A stretch of DNA of 64,000 nucleotides from Ectobius pallidus (GCA_964059195.1 CAXKWD010000001.1:159266532-159330531); one strand, 5' to 3'; positions 35,261 through 46,475 are shown, counted from the first letter of the stretch. Notes: generated from the sequence alone by a model not told the origin. A program made the numbers and translations.

Positions 35261-38099
35261 GGGTCATTCCATATTAAATCAACAAATTTTAAGAAATTTT
35301 TTTGCCACACCATTTTTTATTTTGATAAAATTTGGTAGGTGATGTGTACCAGTCTTCTGAACCCCAAAACAAATCTTGTTATACCTCTAAAAAATTTTAC
35401 TCCTGAGATATAGGCATTTGTTTGGAGCACGAACAAACAAAAAATGTAATTTCAGACCTGTTTTCTGAAAGCCGTAGAATTTCTATTTGAATCAATAGGA
35501 TGATCAGATAGGGCTCATTGGAAAGCTTAAAGAATGGACTTTCATTTGTGCATACTAAATTAGATTTAAGTTAAGTCTAAACAGACGTTTTTAGGGCTCT
35601 AATCTTCGTTCGTGAACTGTCGTTTTGCGTAATTTTAGGCTTTGAAAAAACAACGAAGGACTTGGAGTAACAGGCCAATTGTTTTTTCATGTTACACTTA
35701 TGTATGAGGAGTATGTGTAGGAAAAAAACTGAGCTGTTACTGGTGGTCCTTCACCCTGAAAAATTTGCTTAAACTTCGAAAAAAGTGTAAATCGTGCTTT
35801 TTCTCGGTCCCAAAAAGTAATGTGGGACAGGTGATAAAAATCTGAAAATGCCAGTATGAGAAGCAGTTATTGTGTACTTTAAAATAAAAACAAAATCATT
35901 CTGTGACTGGAAGGGATAGAGGAGCTACAAGCCTTTGAAATATCAAGAAAACAGCACTTGACCGCTACTGAAAATAGGCTAAGCAGATAGGATAATTACC
36001 ACAAAATTTAATTTAAATTTACATAAAATACGAAACATTTATTTACAAATGAGAATTTTCCTCAGTTATACAACTTTCTGAATTTTTGTAATTTTTCTAG
36101 CAAATTTCCACATTTGATTTCTTTTTAAGCTACATTGATGGCAATTTCAAGTGCTGTATTTAGAAACCATTCTTATCCTGGTTTATTAGGTGTAGGTACT
36201 GGATTAAACTCTACTCTTCTATACAGTACTGTATATTGAATTATATGTTAACTAATAACTCATAAGTTTTGGACACGCACTGTTCATTGGAGTCATGTTT
36301 GAATATGCATAGCTTCATATGATCCAGCCCCTCTGTTGAATGCTGTCCACTATTCACTTATTGTGCTGACTCACAGCATGTAGGTTGTGTTTGTGCTTCA
36401 TTATCTTTTGATTAGTTTATTTTTTTAAATTATTACTATTGTTATTTTGTGCTGAATACATGCTATTGAAATTGTACAGCATATTACTGTGCACAAAATG
36501 TCAAAAAAATTAAAAATCCTAATCAAGGCACAGATACCGGTACTGACAGTGAAGATGAATGCCCAGACATTTATGAACCTGAAACCATTCTTGTTGAAAC
36601 AGTTAATGATGCTTGTTCAGTCCTTGGTATTTCTCCTGTTAAGGCGCAGAAGCTGTCAGTTGAAGCTAGACCCTCAGTGTTAACAAATGAGTAAGTCTTT
36701 TGATTTGAACATTTCAACTGATAATGAGGAATTTTCAATGAACATGCAGCCTGCCAGTTTAGCGAATGAGTACAAGCAACTAATTCACAAGCTTAAATTA
36801 AAAAAAAATGAAAGAATATTGTAAGTTTAGCTCCTAGTAGTTGGAGTATTAGTATAGTTCAGAGTGAGTTTAATGTCAGCCAATACTTAGCCCACCAGTC
36901 AAGAAATTTAGTGAAAAAGAACGGGATTTTGCCACAGAATAGGGAGAACAGGACTAGGAATAAACTTGATGAAGTTTCAGTCAAAACTGTACAAGACTTC
37001 TACGAAAATGATGAGTACAGCAGAATGATGCCAAGGAAAAGATACTGTGTGTCTGTTAGAGGACCTAATGGAGAAAAAGGTTAACATACAGAAAAGGTTA
37101 ATTTGATGTAACCTTAAAGAGCTTTATGCAGCTTTTAGTGTTTAATGCATTACCTACATCCAAAAAACCATGATAAGAATGGTATCTAAATAAAATAGTT
37201 GAAAATACAGTAGGCCTACTTGAAATTGCCATCAATGTAGCTTAAAAAGAAGTCAAATGTGAAAATTTGCTAGAAAAATTACAAAAAATCAGAAATTTGT
37301 ATAACTGAGGAAAATTCTCATTTGTAAATAAATGTTTTGTATTTTATGTAAATTTAAATTAAATTTTGTGGTAATTATCCTATCTGCTTAGCCTATTTTC
37401 AGTAGCGGTCAAGTGCTGTTTTCTTGATATTTCAAAGGCTTGTAGCTCCTCTATCCCTTCCAGTCACAGAATGATTTTGTTTTTATTTTAAAGTACACTA
37501 TAAGGGCTTCTCATCCTGGCATTTTCAGATTTTTATCACCTGTCCCACATTACTTTTTGGGACCGAGAAAAAGCACGATTTACACTTTTTTCGAAGTTTA
37601 AGCAAATTTTTCAGGGTGGAGGACCACCAGTAACAGCTCAGTTTTTTTCCTACACATACTCCTCATACATAAGTGTAACAGGAAAAAAAATTAGCCTGTT
37701 ACTCCAAGTCCTTCGGTGTTTTTTTAATGCCTAAAATTACGCAAAACAACAGTTCACGAACGAAGATTAGAGCCCTAAAAACGTCTGTTTAGACATAACT
37801 TAAATATAATTTAGTATGCACAAATGAAAGTCCATTCTTTAAGCTTTCCAATGAGCCCTATCTGATCATCCTATTGATTCAAATAGAAATTCTACGGCTT
37901 TCAGAAAACAGGTCTGAAATTACATTTTTTGCTTGTTCGTGCTCCAAACAAATGCCTATATCTCAGGAGTAAAATTTTTTAGAGGTATAACAAGATTTAT
38001 TTTGGGGTTCAGAAGACTGGTACACATCACCTACCAAATTTCATCAAAATCAAAAATGGTGCGGCAACGCCCATTTGTTGATTTAATATGGAATGACCC
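35261..38099 (+). mobile_element. DNA transposon with about 890-bp terminal inverted repeats
   Basis: The left arm (35261-36152) and right arm (37218-38099) are inverted copies starting GGGTCATTCCATATTAAATC. Arms are nearly identical along their length with scattered substitutions and small indels. TACA occurs immediately outside both ends (35257-35260 and 38100-38103), a likely 4-bp target duplication. The 1,065-bp centre holds a broken ORF (separate entry). The superfamily is not assigned: 4-bp duplications occur in several (for example Sola and Chapaev), and a 3-bp ACA duplication cannot be excluded. Confidence 0.9.
36499..37137 (+). pseudogene. Broken, truncated transposase-like ORF of the long-TIR element
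   Basis: Seen: ATG at 36499 (MSKKLK), then a one-base frameshift into NQGTDTGTDSEDECPDIYEP and ACSVLGISPVKAQKLS, ending at TGAGTAAGT. Further on, reading frames give LAPSSWSISIVQSEFNVSQY, NLVKKNGIL and DEVSVKTVQDFYENDEYSRM, then MPRKRYCVSVRGPNGEK. A frameshift and an in-frame stop follow, with CNLKELYAAF. Known, from memory and not checked: a family of mostly uncharacterised, transposon-linked proteins in cnidarians and insects has the same order (APKSWS, LVKxxGIL, FYxxDEYSR, LKELY). The C-terminal half of such proteins is absent because the right inverted arm begins soon after. The GTAAGT at 36690 could be a splice donor of the original gene. Function is inferred only from its place inside the element. 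Confidence 0.7.
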
Positions 38100-38103
38100 T
38101 ACA

Positions 38104-39419
38104 AGAACTTAACAGGCTCACATGAAAAACTCGCTAGCGCTAGTTTTGTTAACTTCGTGCTTGCCTGTTAAGTACTTTATAATGGTCTTACATCCTAAAT
38201 AACTATTATAACGGTCTTATATCATAAATACTATAGCATCTACCTCGAATGTCCTTTTTCCATTATCTGTACATATTATCATAGGGGGAGGCTCTTCGTC
38301 ATGCTGATCACTCACCAGGGAATACCTCTATGACATATCTAGATGCATGTGGCCATAGATTTCCCCATTTCCTATAGGAATTGACATATAAATCCCACAG
38401 AAGAAAAGAAAAGCAGAAAAGTAACAGAATCCGTCGAGTCTTGTAGTTAAGTGTAAGAACATGAAGTGAGAACCAATTAATGAAAATATTTCTCTTTCTT
38501 GAATTTTGCCATGTATGCCAAAGTGTTGCGAAATTTATTGTAGAATACGATGATGAATCTGGAAGAAATTCCAAGGTCTTAATTGTGGCGCATGTACCTG
38601 TTCGAGGTTAGTGGCTTCAATAGACTATGCTGTGTGCCTCAGTTCAAATTACTAATTTTTATTGACACATGATGTGATGTTTGATGTATCTGCTAGTGCT
38701 GCCATGTATCTGATTAGTGGATCATGTTCCTCATTAGCATTACAATGCTCGTCATTAGGGAATAGAGGCATGTACTTAGAGCAGGTAGTCCAACACAAGG
38801 CGTCTTCATAAAATATTATCGTATTTCTGAAAGCTTATTAGGGGGCCTTGCAGTCTATCGCTATGATTTAGTATAGATTCTAAGGTAATTGCAAAGTACC
38901 CATCTCGTCAACAAGTTAAAGTTTTTGAAGTCTTACTCGGCGAATAATATAGCTTTGAATCAGGCTTAGGAATAAATTGCGTATTCCGCAATTCAGTCTC
39001 ATGCTGTATGTCGCAATATGAAGAATAAAGAAAATTTTATGAAGTTCCCCTTAAACATCTTCTATTAATATTGATAAAATAATAAAAATCTTCTATTACT
39101 TCCTCAGCCCGGACCATAGGTGCTATAGGCAGAGGAAATATTGTGTTTGATCCCGAAATTGGAAAATTTTATACTTGGGTTAATATCATCTGAGAATGTG
39201 AATAGAAGGTTGGCGACGACTTTCTTTTAATTTTACTACCACTTTACGTGGAGAAAACTTCACTTGCCGAGTTTTTCTGGTAAACGGCTGTAACAATTTT
39301 GTTTAATTAATTTGGGTTTTTTCGCAAACATTATCTGGAGGGGAGTTATAAGCCTGCCATCGTTTGCACAAATTCAGACGTTTGTTGCTTGGCGAACATA
39401 TGATGATGCCGTCACGATG
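38104..39419. other. Intronic sequence, nothing recognised
   Basis: No element ends, conserved peptides or RNA features seen. Confidence 0.4.
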
Positions 39420-39926
39420 GCTCATTCTTAGCGCGTGGTGGACGAAGCCGTGAACTTTGGGGGATTTTCTCGGGATCCTCCCGTTTCCCCCTCTCATTCC
39501 ACCAACCTCCCTCTCATTATCATCCCGTTTCCTTTCCCTGCTTTCGGGCCATCTCCCGCTGCGGACCTCTCCCGTCCTGCCCCGTGGCTTGTGGTCATAT
39601 GGTTGTTTGGTGGTGGGCTGCACACCTGGGGGCTTTCTGGTGTGCCGCTACCCTATGAGCTCTCTTCGTGAGGGACCGGGGGCGTGACGCATGTCTGAGG
39701 GAGCCTGAAGGTGTGGTGCACGTAGAGTGGCTTCTGGTTCTCGCTGGATGTTGGGAAGATCCGTGGGGGCTCGTGGTGGAATCTGCTTCGGGGGTCCTTT
39801 GGGAATGTCAATCATCCCATTCCAAAGGGGTTGGCACAATGGGCCCGCAGATGTGGCCTACGTGCTTACGGTCGTTCCCAACCCGCCTCTGCCCCTATGC
39901 GGGGAGATAATAGATAGATAGATAGA
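39420..39926 (+). mobile_element. GC-rich retroposon-like insert with a (GATA)n tail
   Basis: About 500 bp of markedly GC-rich, CpG-containing sequence sits in AT-rich intron and ends with GGGGAGATAATAGATAGATAGA. Overlapping open frames exist on both strands, which is expected from the composition; none shows a family motif. Abrupt composition and a microsatellite 3' tail suggest a LINE 5' region or a SINE. The left boundary is approximate. Confidence 0.5.
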
Positions 39927-41109
39927 CACCTATGATGAGGCTGAGACAATTCTACACGCTCTCCTTGCATTGCGGATTTATATTCTAAATCGGAATGTGA
40001 AGTGAGAAAATTGTATTTCCCAGTCGTAGGGCAGGAAATTTATTTGAGTGTAACACATGAGATAATTTATAATTCTGATATTTATCATAGTGGCACCCAG
40101 AGAACTTGCACGGTAATACTGTATATTGCTTAGTAGATAAAGACAATCTTAAATAATGGAACAATGTAATTTCTTATTACAAAATAAAATACTAGATTGA
40201 AATTTCAGTCTGCTATTTAATTAATGTCACTACCAGAGTTAGTTTTAGAGTGATACAATTTATGTTACAGATTTAGTACGGCGGCTGTTACTAAAAGGTA
40301 CAGGATATAAAGATGGGGTAACTCGTATATGAAGCATTTTAAAATTTGTAATTTATAATTTATTCTCGGCCAAATAAGTTAAACGGAGGGTAAAATTACG
40401 TTTAGATGAAATATGTCGATACTGTGCTTCTATAGCAGCGATTGATTTTCCCAAAGAAGAGAAGCTTCATCAAAGAAACCCTTTTTTATGTTGGGGCAAT
40501 TCATCATTGGAAGCGAAGCGGAGATGATAAAGAAAATGTGTAATGAGTCGAATACGTCTCTTTGGAATTGAAATGTCGTGAGCAGGCGGAAGAGTATTAT
40601 GCGTCACCACCAGCTGTCTCTATGGTTTGTATATACTGTAAGCAATTTGTATCAATAAGAACGTCTTCCAGATTCTATTATAGGCAATCTGGAAAATGTG
40701 CTGTATATAAAATTGAAATTGTTCAATCCAAATTTTCTCATATTTCTTCGTGTCTTGCTTATGTTCTTACCCTCGCCTGAAAATCCATGAATGTGATGCA
40801 CAGGGGTAAAATATACTTTCTGGATTCATAATTTACGTTTATTTTTAAAACAGATATGTCATTTTGTTTTGGGGTAAGAGCAAAATATTGTGTATGCCTA
40901 TGCATGTAAGAATAATCTGACTTATCCTATTTATGATTAATTTATTTGAATAAAAGCCAGATATCCACACATTATTGATAACCATCTGAAAATGTTGTCT
41001 CGCAGTTAAATTATATTTTATTTTGGTTACTATGTTGTTGCCATCTATGATTTCAATTGTAAGATAAAGTCAAGTTTACACTATAAGAACAAAGCTAAAG
41101 TGAAGAAAA
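39927..41109. other. AT-rich intronic sequence, nothing recognised
   Basis: An open frame at 40562-40780 has no recognisable motif or splice context. Confidence 0.4.
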
Positions 41110-41174
41110 ACCAGTGCATCTGTCTCTCTCTAGCACAATACTTGTATACCTAAGAGAGAGACAGACATACTGGT
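41110..41174. repeat. 65-nt hairpin with 22-bp arms
   Basis: Arms ACCAGTGCATCTGTCTCTCT... and AGAGAGAGACAGACATACTG... pair at 19 of 22 positions with a single three-base bulge, around a 21-nt loop. The size is miRNA-precursor-like, but the CT-rich stem could equally be simple-sequence symmetry. Confidence 0.7.
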
Positions 41175-41214
41175 ATTTATTAAAAACATTATCCGGCCTT
41201 GTAGGCCGTGGTCC

Positions 41215-41470
41215 AGTTGACATTGGTGTGCCAAACATTTCGTCCACAACTATGACGGGCATCCTCAGTGGCGGTGGAGTCTCGGGCGAAGCTTTCTGGT
41301 TGGCGGCTGGCTGTTAACTGGCTCGGTGCTCTGCTCTGCGGCAGTACAATTTCCAACTTAAATAGATTTTTGCGAATGAGAAAACCATGAAAAATCCAAG
41401 TCAAATTGGCAGGAAACAAGATATGAGATTTGAACCCAGGTCTTCTTACCTCGGCTACCTCGCTCTGATT
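41215..41470 (-). repeat. Repeat fragment with hammerhead-like core and box-B-like motif
   Basis: On the minus strand CTGAGGAT (41268-41261) and GAAA (41241-41238) bracket a weakly pairable stretch, as in the two palindromes at 8624 and 24725. The same strand has GGGTTCAAATCTCA at about 41433, resembling a tRNA box B. The region is GC-richer than its surroundings. Whether these belong to one element or to two nested ones is unclear. Confidence 0.4.
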
Positions 41471-43479
41471 GGTTTTTGTGTTCTCGGTATGAACTGAGGT
41501 ATACTGACTGCATTTCAGAACAATACGCTTGTTATAGTTTTCTTGTTACTATGGGGGACAAAAGAATATTATTAATATTTAATTAATGTAGACTATGTTC
41601 TGACATTCTGCATTGAAGTCACACTTATATTGTGTTACCTTGATATATATTAATCTCTTAAAGATTGTTAAAAAAAATGTTTGTTTCAATTTTCTCTACA
41701 ACTTCACTGTGCTAACTTTTCATGTATCCCCAACTGTAATAGAGGGAGCACAGGAAAATAAATGGACACAAGTACCCGCTAAGTAATTTTTTGCAGAAAA
41801 TGAATATAGCCTTTTTAATAGTCGTAGATAGATATTTCAAAAATTACATTTTCATTAAAATCGTTTGAGCCCTTTAAAAAAATTTGAAAAAATGTGTGTG
41901 TGTGTTTTTTTTTTTTAAAAAAAAAGGTGTGTTTTTTTTTTTTAAGTGACCTTAATATTTCGTTTATTGAATCCAAATTCAGGGCGGTTCGATAGAATTC
42001 CAAAAAAGTTCTTAATTAAAAAATAAGTAAATGCAATGCATCGTTTAGCCACTACATATGTACACGGACAGACACTAAGACAGACGTCATTTTTTGCTTT
42101 CGATTTTCTGTAACAATCACAATACTTTCTCTATATATGCGAGAAAATAAAATTGAAGGGAGGAATAGTTGCTGGAAAAAAAATTGAATCCAAGTAATCC
42201 CAGATACAAGAGTTCTTTTATTATCCAACTATATTACATGAAGATTATTTAAAATACGTCAAATTTAGTTATATTATTTTTCGAATTAGAAATATAAATT
42301 TGATTACAATTTAATACGTTCACCATTGACCCACCCACGTTGACATTTTACCGGGCCACTTGCAGAAAAAAATTCTGGCGCCTTACTGTCTCAGTCTCTC
42401 CGAAATCAGTTCTTGTGTAGAATACGTAGCAAGTTTTCGGCACTGAATTCCCTTACAGCCTGTATCTTTTTAGTATGTGTAACACAACACTGAAGCCAAC
42501 ATATATTTGTGAGGCGGACAGTAATAGAGCTATTAATTACATCTTGTCTTTTACAGTAAATCACGGGGAGTAACACGAGCGATAGTTACCTCATTCGTCG
42601 ATATCAGACAAGCCAATCTCTCGCCCTTTCATTAACTTTTATTCAGGGAATTGCCATCGCGTAATAATGCGCCTCATTACTACCCGGCCTGTTTCCCCGC
42701 TATTGTCACTCCCGATAGCAGACAGCTTTTCATTTCCAACGGCAAATGATATTACATGATTTAGCAGTACAGACCATTCAGTTGGTGTTTTTCAATGACT
42801 TTTTTTTTTTGTAAACACTCTCATTTGAAGCTACTGAAACACAAATCAGCGATGCAATTGTATCGTTTCGATTTCAACTTGGGAAAAATGTTTTGGTTGA
42901 GTTTTCAAATGTGGCTTTCTTTTTTCCTCATTTAGATGTCAAATGCCAGATACTTTTAATGCTGATTAGTTTTCAGTATTGATTCCGCACATTTTATTTC
43001 TCCTTACAATATTTTATTAATACCACCGGTTTCTAACTGGAAAAGAGTATGGTTACACAACTCAAAAATCTTGTGTTTGATGGTACTATCTGCTAGTAGG
43101 AATTAGTTTTCTAAAATTTCATAAAGTGGCATCTTTCGGCTCAAAGAACCAAATAATACGAATCACAAAATATATTGTGCTTGACAGCTAGTGGCAGCAC
43201 GTTTTGAAGTTCCCTGAATCCAAAGAAACATGTCGATTTGTGTGTGTATGTCCATTTTTCGCAGATTTTAGTTTTTTTTTTATTTGATCGAAAACGCCTT
43301 TAACGATGTTGTTTAAATTTTCCACAGGAATTGTGTGAATGTTAATATGTATACATGTATATAATGTATTGTATACATGTATATAATATATTATATACTT
43401 TTACTAAGAGCTAAAACTTTTATTTGAATAATTTTCCCAACAAATTCTCCGAAAAATTACGTGGAAAATAGGAAGTGTA
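41471..43479. other. AT-rich intronic sequence, nothing recognised
   Basis: Contains T/A and TG runs at 41880-41945 and a self-complementary TATACATGTATA tract at 43350-43395. No genes or elements identified. Confidence 0.4.
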
Positions 43480-43569
43480 GAAGAAACATAAGTGTGTAAG
43501 TTTCATTGTGTTCAATAAATAATTGTTGAAGAAAAAAAGTGGTGCATTACTTTCTGGGCGACCCTCGTA
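43480..43569. mobile_element. Mariner terminal fragment next to the exon
   Basis: The end ACTTTCTGGGCGACCCTCGTA reads, inverted, TACGAGGGTCGCCCAGAAAG, a typical mariner TIR starting at a TA. It lies about 100 bp from the exon's splice donor. No partner end was found. Confidence 0.6.
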
Positions 43570-43670
43570 GTTTATTTACTGGATAACAATAAACTCTTTG
43601 GTTCCAAGAAAGACAAAATAAAGCAGTATTCCGTTAAGAAAGCGAGAAAGAAAAAGGTAGCTGTACTCAC

Positions 43671-43826
43671 TTTTGCCGCACTTGTCGATGTGGTTGGTGG
43701 CCTCCAGTTCGGGTACGCAGGCACACGTCGACTTGGGCCCCCCGGCGCAGACGGCTCCATCGAAACCACATTCGTTGGTGCCTTCACACTTGTCCCCGAT
43801 CTTCTTGTCCCCCCGTTGTATAGTGG
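43671..43826 (-). CDS. Internal exon encoding an EB/EGF-like cysteine-rich module
   Basis: Seen: on the minus strand a pyrimidine-rich tract ending TTTCCACAG precedes the exon and GTGAGT follows it. The exon is 156 bp, opens with two bases of a split codon and ends with one base, so it is phase 1 at both ends. The 51 whole codons read without a stop and contain six cysteines spaced C-x5-C-x6-C-x7-C-x1-C-x12-C, including CEGTNEC and STCACVPE. Known: this spacing is typical of EB modules and related EGF-like repeats in invertebrate secreted or membrane proteins, and such modules are often carried on symmetrical phase-1 exons. Codon use is GC-rich against very AT-rich flanks, as expected for a constrained exon. 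Inferred: it lies upstream of the exon at 2686-2826 in the same gene. The host protein could be a scavenger-receptor-like or multi-EGF protein; I cannot name it. Confidence 0.85.
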
Positions 43827-43925
43827 CTGTGGAAACAAGAGAAAAGCAAAATAAGAACTGGTTGCCATGGAAACACAACCTGGTATACGTAGAAATTGGT
43901 TGTACAATTTCCACTCCATCTTATT

Positions 43926-44285
43926 CAGAGTGTCCATGAAGTGAGTGCAGATTTTTCATGTGGAACATCCATACGAGTATTTTAATACAATGAACCTTGG
44001 GACGTTATTATGGTTGTGAACAGAAAAACTTGTTGCACATTGTTGAACACAAAATGTAGTGTATTATGTTACCTGTGTGTTGTTTTAGAGCAAAATGTTT
44101 AATATGTTCAAGCAAAGCTATTACATGTTTTACAGCAATTGTTGGAAATGTCGGCCATTGAACTGGTTGCACATCTTACACCAATAACAACGCATTTCCG
44201 TACGAAGGTTTAATATATTAAAATACTCGTATGGATGTTCCCTACCACCATACGAAAAATCTGCACTAATTTCATGGACACTCTG
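43926..44285. mobile_element. MITE with CAGAGTGTCCATGAA ends
   Basis: Inverted ends of about 60 bp share CAGAGTGTCCATGAA, GTGCAGATTTTTC and AACATCCATACGAGTATTTTA; the right end has about 12 extra bases. TA follows the right end but the left neighbour is TT. Probably a Tc1/mariner-type non-autonomous element, inserted about 100 bp upstream of the exon at 43671-43826. Confidence 0.75.
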
Positions 44286-44371
44286 TAGAAAGTCTATAGC
44301 ATACATCTAACATGGAGAAATAGAACATTTACCTGCAGTATTAACATGCATTAAAATACATAGCTTATATA

Positions 44372-45196
44372 TAGGGGCCGTATTTTTTGGTAACAACGAT
44401 AAGCGCGAAATTTTATAAAACTACCTCCCTTATCTATATTTAGCTTTTATATGCTTAAAATACCAATATGAACAAAATTGAATCCACGAAATATCGCGAA
44501 ATTTACTCGAATCCACGAAATGTGGTTATAAGCGCGAAATATGCCCCTTCTGTCCGTAAAGTGAGAAATGAGCACAAAAAGTGCCTTAAAATCACAATAT
44601 TGTGTTTTGGTTTACTGTATCTTTTATTTCTTAACAGCATGCTTTTTTTCTGCTGTTTCTGTGGCTGTCGAAGATTTACCGATATATCGTTATTTGTGAT
44701 CGATTACAAAGATTGCACAATTTACGCAAAGATTATCTGTGACCTGGTTTGTACTGTTGAGTACAAACCTTCCTGCTATGTCTTTGCCAAGTTAGCGATG
44801 TCTATGATCGATTACAGCAGGAGAGTGTAGAATGTTTGTTACTTGTATTCAATAGATTTCGCCTTTTATCCACAGTAGTATGGTTGGCACTCTGTTTGCA
44901 AATGGCTATCTGATGGTGTTTAATAGAAATTGCGTTAATATTAATTCTCGTCATTATATTTGAACAATAACTCTAATCATGTCTAAATCTAAAGTTACTT
45001 CAGTTCATACAAGGACAGAAGAATATATAAATGGGGGGGGGGGGGTGTTAGTTCATGTAAATAAAGAAGCAACGTTTATCATTGCGCAATGTTCCCAACG
45101 TAGTATAAGTAATTTATTTCACGAAATACCCACCGAAATAGAAGGAAGTTAACACCGAAATCAGCCATTTTATTTCACCAATAAATCAGGGCCCTA
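44372..45196 (+). mobile_element. hAT-type element, 825 bp
   Basis: Ends TAGGGGCCGTATTTTTTGG and, inverted, TAGGGCCCTGATTTATTGG. The exact 8-bp duplication CTTATATA lies at 44364-44371 and 45197-45204. A short frame near 44980 (MSKSKVTSVHTRTEEYIN, then after a G-run VHVNKEATF) may be the start of a lost hAT transposase; this is weak. The 44468-44830 open frame (120 codons) shows no family motif. Confidence 0.88.
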
Positions 45197-45212
45197 CTTA
45201 TATAGTATGAAT

Positions 45213-45619
45213 CGAGGGCCGTCCATAAAGTAAGTTTCCCTGGGGCCGTTTACAGAAACGAAACATACTTTCATGGAAATATTTATTAGAACAGATACAA
45301 CAAATGTTCAGCTATTTTTCAACATATTCGCCACCGAAATGGAGACTTTTTCATACCGTGGGTTCAACGTTTGAATACCTATTTCGGAGAAGTCTGCCGC
45401 CTGGGATTTGAACCATTGTGTGGCAACCATGTCCGCCTATTTTTCATTCTCTGTCATTTCTTGAGGTGTAGGAAAAGATGGAAATCAATGGGAGCGAGAT
45501 CCGGGATGTAGGGTGGATTTCTCTCCCATTGATGTTGAACATAGCTGAACACTTGCTGTGAAATTGTGTTTTGTTTCTGTAAACGGCCCCAGGGAAACTT
45601 ACTTTATGGACGGCCCTCG
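45213..45619 (-). mobile_element. Internally deleted mariner with long perfect TIRs
   Basis: The ends CGAGGGCCGTCCATAAAG... are perfect inverted repeats for about 47 bp. On the minus strand the transposase C-terminal part remains: PPYIPDLAPIDFHLFLHLKK, then QAADF and NPRYEK-type residues broken by stops. The expected TA lies outside the right end; the left neighbour is AT. Only 8 bp separates it from the hAT target duplication at 45197-45204. Confidence 0.88.
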
Positions 45620-46319
45620 TAGAAGATTAAAGAAAGCATAGAATATGTGGTCCAGTTTCGTTGAACTCATTTTTCCTAAGTAATTTACTTTCACATGGGA
45701 GGAATGCATATTTTGTTTGTTTGGAAAGTTATTTTCAGTTTGTATCTTTAGGCGCTTTGAATTCCACACAGATCTCCTAGAGCACATTTCTTTACAAATT
45801 ATGCATGATTTTTTAACGATAGTTCATAATCATTTGTACTCAGAGATTAAATTTCAGTAAACTATTTAATAATGATTGTGGCTGTCTCTTCACAATAGGT
45901 TTGTTTTTAATTTTTTTAGATTATATTTTAATTTTCAAATTTTCTGCCATCTCAATTTGCATTAAAGACTGTGAGATAGAGTATAAATAAAAAAATCTTA
46001 ATATACTGACTTTGATAAGCTGTATCTTCTGGTAATCTCGGACAGGGCAGTTATTATCGTTGTTATTTCGATCTCTCTTTAGATTATATATATTATAAAT
46101 AATAATAATAAAAAAACGATAAAATAGCCTTGAAAATGCTTGAGAAGTTTCCAGAACGATTCCCTCTGTAGACGCTCTTACAGGGAGATCGAAAAAATTG
46201 TACGCGTTTTGGGATCCTCGCTGAGGACTATTCGCCACCACTCTATCCCTTCCACTGGACCTACTGCTTTAAGAGATCACGGTTTTCAGGTTTTCGAGGA
46301 ATTACTTGTTTGGCTTAGC
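45620..46319. other. AT-rich intronic sequence, nothing recognised
   Basis: A moderately GC-richer stretch at 46140-46300 precedes the (GA)n tract; it may belong to the same repeat as 46385-46475. Confidence 0.4.
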
Positions 46320-46358
46320 AGAGAGAGAGGGGGAGAGAGAGAGAGAGAGAGAGAGAGC
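46320..46358. repeat. (GA)n microsatellite
   Basis: About 38 bp of GA with one G-run interruption. Confidence 0.95.
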
Positions 46359-46384
46359 ATAACTTACATAATTACTTACTTACC

Positions 46385-46475
46385 TACGCAATGACAACAG
46401 ACCATACCTAAGCAAGCTAAAGGAATATTATATATTTTATGGAATCCGGAGGTTCATTGCCGCGCTTACATTTAT
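46385..46475 (-). repeat. Dispersed repeat end, inverted relative to 26286-26375
   Basis: Its reverse complement carries CGGCAATGAACCTCCGGATT and CTTGCTTAGG in the order seen in the first copy. Confidence 0.65.

Larger units (their letters stand above)
2827..43670 (-). other. Probable 40.8-kb intron between the two EB-module exons
   Basis: The span has a GT donor at its minus-strand start (43670-43669) and an AG acceptor at its end (2828-2827). Both boundaries are phase 1 and the joined codon is sense. Everything recognisable inside is repeat-derived or simple sequence. The claim that the exons are consecutive is inference; transcript data would settle it. Confidence 0.65.

Noticed and set aside
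39303..39910. Several overlapping open frames on both strands as genes
   Set aside because: Explained by the low stop-codon frequency of the GC-rich insert; no frame stands out.
43673..43939. Plus-strand open frame of 88 codons across the upstream exon
   Set aside because: The minus strand has the splice sites and the cysteine pattern; the plus-strand frame runs through both splice signals.
44468..44830. 120-codon open frame as a host gene
   Set aside because: It lies wholly inside a hAT element with exact target duplications and has no recognisable domain.
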